A stretch of DNA of 53,165 nucleotides, taken from positions 4,983,749 through 5,036,913 of the forward strand of contig NZ_ML123034.1 of the NCBI RefSeq assembly GCF_003846185.1, given 5' to 3'. Positions within the stretch are counted from its first letter, which is position 1; each line of letters begins with the position of its first letter. The notes beneath the pieces were generated by a model. That model did no database searches, was not told the DNA's origin, and worked only from the letters and a program-made list of their open reading frames with translations. Made by a program: the position numbers and the translations under genes. The DNA comes from Streptomyces sp. ADI96-02 (GTDB lineage Bacteria > Actinomycetota > Actinomycetes > Streptomycetales > Streptomycetaceae). Shown here in pieces: positions 50,502-53,165 of the stretch.

Positions 50502-51335
50502 TCAGAGGTCTCGACGCCCGTTTCGGCGGCCGGCCCACCACAGCGGCCCCAGCACCAGCGGCCCCAGGCACCAACCGGCCACGACGTCCAGCGGCCAGTG
50601 GTAGCCGTGCAGCACCAGGCCGACGCCCGTCGCCGCCGTCAGCAGGATCGCGGCGGCGGGCATCATCCACGCCCGCAGCCACCGTGCGCCGCGCGGCCGT
50701 GACGGGCGGGGGAGCGCCAGGAGCAGCAGGGCCGACGCGCCGTAGGCCACCGCGGCCGTCGCCGTGTGGCCCGAGGGGTAGTAGCCGACCGCCTCCGTCA
50801 GCGGCCCCTGCCGGGCGGTCGCGATCTTCAGCGGAATCACCAGCGCGGGCACCGCCGCCATGGCGAGCGCCGCGTACACCGGCAGCCGGCGCGCACCGCG
50901 CCACAGCGCGTACGCGATGGCGCAGGCGAGCACCGGAAGGGCCACCGGCACGCCGCCGAGGTCGGAGAGGACCTGGGTCAGCGCCGCCGGGCCCCGCCCG
51001 AACAGCCGCTCCCCGACGCGGACGTCGGCCCGCAGCAGCGGCCCGCCGGCGACCACCTGCCAGGTGATCAGCCCGAACAGCGCCGCCAGCACGGCGAAGA
51101 AACCGGGAACGAGAGAAGCCGGCCACCCGGGAACAGGGGGGGTTGTTCCGGGATGGCCGGCGGGATCGGTTCGCCGCGCGCCCCGGGGGGTATGGGGCGG
51201 GCGGCCGTCCGACCGGTGAGGAGTACCGGAGCCAGAGGCTCCGGCGGGATGCGCGCAGGCGCACCCGGGGCGGATCCGGCGAGGGCCCGGCCCGGTGTCG
51301 CCCGCAGTGCCCTGCGGGCGGGGTGTCTCTCTCAT
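50502..51335 (-). CDS. PAP2 superfamily membrane phosphatase
   Basis: 277 residues. Five to six membrane helices with phosphatase motifs KIATARQGP (a variant of the usual KxxxxxxRP), YYPSGHTATAAV and LVLHGYHWPLDVVAGW, whose SGH and the final His are the catalytic His pair. It probably dephosphorylates a lipid phosphate or diphosphate outside the membrane. The first ~75 residues are Pro/Gly/Arg-rich and unlike the family, so the true start may be nearer the first helix. ATG 51335 is the only convincing start codon in this stretch. Confidence 0.8.
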   Translation of the reverse strand: MRETPRPQGTAGDTGPGPRRIRPGCACAHPAGASGSGTPHRSDGRPPHTPRGARRTDPAGHPGTTPPVPGWPASLVPGFFAVLAALFGLITWQVVAGGPLLRADVRVGERLFGRGPAALTQVLSDLGGVPVALPVLACAIAYALWRGARRLPVYAALAMAAVPALVIPLKIATARQGPLTEAVGYYPSGHTATAAVAYGASALLLLALPRPSRPRGARWLRAWMMPAAAILLTAATGVGLVLHGYHWPLDVVAGWCLGPLVLGPLWWAGRRNGRRDL

Positions 51336-51434
51336 CTGCGGAAACCGTACGGCAGAGGAGGGGGTCGCCGACAGTCGCAACCACGACCCGCCATCGGCCC
51401 CGCACACGTTCTTCACAGGCCCTCACCCGGATGA

Positions 51435-51467
51435 CGGACGGTCGCGGCGATACGCCGCTTCCGTCCG
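51435..51467 (-). terminator. Terminator of gabT
   Basis: GGACGG-TC-GCGGCG, loop ATA, CGCCGC-TT-CCGTCC: two 6-bp stems separated by a 2-base mismatch, plus a closing C-G pair. It begins about 20 bases after the gabT stop. Confidence 0.7.
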
Positions 51468-51484
51468 CTCCGCGGTTCGACCGG

Positions 51485-52825
51485 TCAGATCCGGCCGAAA
51501 GCCTGCTCGATGATGTCGAGGCCCTCGGTGAGCAGCTCCTCGCCGATCACCAGCGGCGGCAGGAAGCGCAGCACGTTGCCGTACGTGCCGCAGGTCAGCA
51601 CCAGCAGGCCCTCGGCGTGGCACGCCTTCGCGAGCGCGCCCGCCGCCTCCGGGTCGGGGTCCTTGGTGCCGGACTTCACCAGTTCGATCGCGATCATGGC
51701 GCCGCGACCGCGGATGTCGCCGATGATGTCGCCGTTGGGGAGCTTGGCCCGCATCTCGGCGAGGCGGCCCTTCATGACCTCCTCGATCCGCTTGGCCTTG
51801 CCGTTCAGGTCCAGCTCGCGCATGGTCTCGATCGCGCCGAGCGCACCCGCGCAGGCGACCGGGTTGCCGCCGTAGGTGCCGCCCAGGCCGCCGGCGTGCG
51901 CGGCGTCCATGATCTCGGCGCGGCCGGTGACGGCGGACAGCGGCAGACCGCCGGCGATGCCCTTGGCGGTGGTGATCAGGTCCGGGACGATGCCCTCGTC
52001 CTCGCAGGCGAACCACTGGCCGGTACGGCAGAAGCCGGACTGGATCTCGTCCGCGACGAACACGATGCCGTTGTCCTTCGCGAACCGCGCGATAGCCGGG
52101 AGGAAGCCCTTGGCCGGCTCGATGAAGCCGCCCTCGCCGAGCAGCGGCTCGATGATGATCGCGGCGACGTTGTCCGCGCCGATCTGCTTGGTGATCTCGT
52201 CGATGGCCTGCGCGGACGCCTCGGCGCCCGCGTTCTCCGGGCCGGTGGGCCAGCGGTAGCCGTAGGCGACCGGGACGCGGTAGACCTCGGGCGCGAACGG
52301 GCCGAAGCCCTGCTTGTACGGCATGTTCTTCGCCGTCAGCGCCATCGTCAGGTTGGTCCGGCCGTGGTAGCCGTGGTCGAAGACGACCACGGCCGTGCGC
52401 TTGGTGTAGGAGCGGGCGATCTTCACCGCGTTCTCGACGGCCTCGGCGCCCGAGTTGAACAGCGCGGACTTCTTCGCGTGGTCGCCCGGCGTCAGCTCGG
52501 CGAGCTGCTCGCAGACCTCGACGTACCCCTCGTACGGCGTGACCATGAAACAGGTGTGGGTGAAGTCGGCGAGCTGCGCGGAGGCCCGGCGCACGACGGC
52601 CTCCGCCGAGGCGCCGACCGACGTCACGGCGATGCCGGAACCGAAGTCGATCAGGCGGTTGCCGTCCACGTCCTCGATGATCCCGCCGCCCGCGCGGGCG
52701 GTGAACACCGGCAGGGTGGAGCCCACACCGGCGGCGACGGCCGCGACACGGCGGGCCTGCAGCTCGGTCGACTTCGGGCCGGGGATGGCGGTGACGACGC
52801 GGCGCTCCTGCGGAATTGCGGTCAT
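51485..52825 (-). CDS. gabT: 4-aminobutyrate aminotransferase GabT
   Basis: 446 residues, class III PLP aminotransferase. LFNSGAEAVENAVK at 122-135 binds the phosphate, VADEIQSGFCRTG has Asp259, and Lys288 in ITTAKGIAGG forms the Schiff base. It moves the amino group of GABA to 2-oxoglutarate, giving succinic semialdehyde and glutamate. No succinate-semialdehyde dehydrogenase is seen here. ATG 52825 follows AGGAGCC. It completes the polyamine/GABA route begun at 35 kb. Confidence 0.94.
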   Translation of the reverse strand: MTAIPQERRVVTAIPGPKSTELQARRVAAVAAGVGSTLPVFTARAGGGIIEDVDGNRLIDFGSGIAVTSVGASAEAVVRRASAQLADFTHTCFMVTPYEGYVEVCEQLAELTPGDHAKKSALFNSGAEAVENAVKIARSYTKRTAVVVFDHGYHGRTNLTMALTAKNMPYKQGFGPFAPEVYRVPVAYGYRWPTGPENAGAEASAQAIDEITKQIGADNVAAIIIEPLLGEGGFIEPAKGFLPAIARFAKDNGIVFVADEIQSGFCRTGQWFACEDEGIVPDLITTAKGIAGGLPLSAVTGRAEIMDAAHAGGLGGTYGGNPVACAGALGAIETMRELDLNGKAKRIEEVMKGRLAEMRAKLPNGDIIGDIRGRGAMIAIELVKSGTKDPDPEAAGALAKACHAEGLLVLTCGTYGNVLRFLPPLVIGEELLTEGLDIIEQAFGRI

Positions 52826-53093
52826 GCGGGGCTCCTGGGGGTGTTTCGGACGCTTCTCTTCCGCAGGCTAGGTGCGGGGGCGGCACACGGTCATGCTCCG
52901 ATCGGGAGTGATGGCCGCGTGTCCTTGTCCGTCACGGACAGATGCCGGCCGCCGGGGCGCTGAGCAGCGGTGACGCGGTGGCCGGGCGGCCGGAGGCGGT
53001 CACCGTTCGGGCGCGTTGCTGAACTCGCCGTGCGCGCGCACTACATTGACCGGGGCAGCGGACGGACGGGCAGGTCAAGGGGGGCAGTGCTTC
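52826..53093. other. Divergent intergenic region at the right edge
   Basis: 268 bases between gabT and a rightward gene. It contains a CTCCGATCGGGAG near-palindrome at about 52894-52906 upstream of gabT, and TACATT at 53042-53047, a -10 candidate for the rightward gene. No open frame with a sensible product. Confidence 0.5.
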
Positions 53094-53165
53094 ATGGACG
53101 ACGACGGCACGCGGAGCGTACGGGGCACGCATGCGGACAGGACGCCCCCACCCGCCGTGCCGCCA
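53094..53165 (+). CDS. Start of a rightward gene, cut by the window edge
   Basis: Only 24 codons are visible, starting MDDDGTRSVRGTHADRTPPP, hydrophilic and Pro-rich. The ATG follows GGGGGGCAG. The function cannot be judged from this piece. In S. coelicolor the gene after gabT is a large regulator, but I cannot verify that here. Confidence 0.5.
   Translation, partial: MDDDGTRSVRGTHADRTPPPAVPP

Noticed and set aside
1..53165. Search for tRNA, rRNA, integrase, transposase or attachment sites
   Set aside because: None could be recognised; gene order is uninterrupted core chromosome.

Overview
This 53-kb window is very GC-rich, with strong GC3 bias, frequent GTG starts, GGAGG-type ribosome binding sites and many 4-base ATGA/GTGA overlaps. 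Gene content and order match the core chromosome of a Streptomyces. From the left, the order nsdA, amtB-glnK-glnD, ffh, rpsP, rimM-trmD-rplS, four signal peptidases, dprA, whiG, rpsB-tsf-pyrH-frr-cdsA-rlmN and a polyamine/GABA block is what I know from S. coelicolor (about SCO5582 to SCO5677). I see no prophage, insertion sequence, integrase, CRISPR array, tRNA or rRNA.

Layout: (1) 1-5.4 kb is nitrogen sensing: the 3' end of nsdA, then amtB, glnK and glnD, with a readable GlnR box upstream of amtB. (2) 5.5-12.1 kb is translation and secretion: ffh, a convergent methyltransferase, a SprT-like zinc protein, rpsP, khpA, rimM, trmD and rplS. (3) 12.2-16.5 kb has four tandem type I signal peptidases (sipW, X, Y, Z) plus a Nudix gene and a DUF2469 gene. 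(4) 16.7-19.9 kb has yraN, comM and dprA (DNA processing). (5) 20.1-22.5 kb has whiG, a TetR regulator and an M23-like protein. (6) 22.7-28.5 kb has rpsB, tsf, pyrH, frr, cdsA and rlmN. (7) 28.7-32.7 kb is a TPP riboswitch followed by a thiamine ABC transporter (thiB, thiP, thiQ). (8) 32.9-35.3 kb has an SRPBCC protein and a two-gene ABC exporter on the minus strand. (9) 35.4-53 kb is polyamine/GABA catabolism: a class III aminotransferase with an Lrp regulator, a divergent aldehyde dehydrogenase, then a second aldehyde dehydrogenase, potDABC, an FAD oxidoreductase and finally gabT. Inserted among these are a GDPD, a deaminase, a DUF4190 protein, a NADAR protein, a small unknown protein and a PAP2 phosphatase.

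The genes work together as follows. AmtB, GlnK and GlnD take up ammonium and sense nitrogen. The pot transporter, two aldehyde dehydrogenases, two class III aminotransferases and the FAD oxidoreductase can convert putrescine or other polyamines through 4-aminobutanal and GABA to succinic semialdehyde, which returns nitrogen and carbon to central metabolism. The thiamine operon is probably shut off by TPP through the riboswitch, and a hairpin covering the thiB ribosome binding site suggests a translational mechanism.

No wholly new multi-gene system is evident. The most interesting signals are small: the thiB leader, a 17-bp hairpin inside the start of sipW, the long sipX/sipY overlap, an M23-like gene without a stop codon before its convergent neighbour, a degenerate ABC ATPase, DnaA-box-like clusters upstream of yraN-comM-dprA and of rpsB, and an 'adenosine deaminase' that is probably a menaquinone-pathway enzyme.
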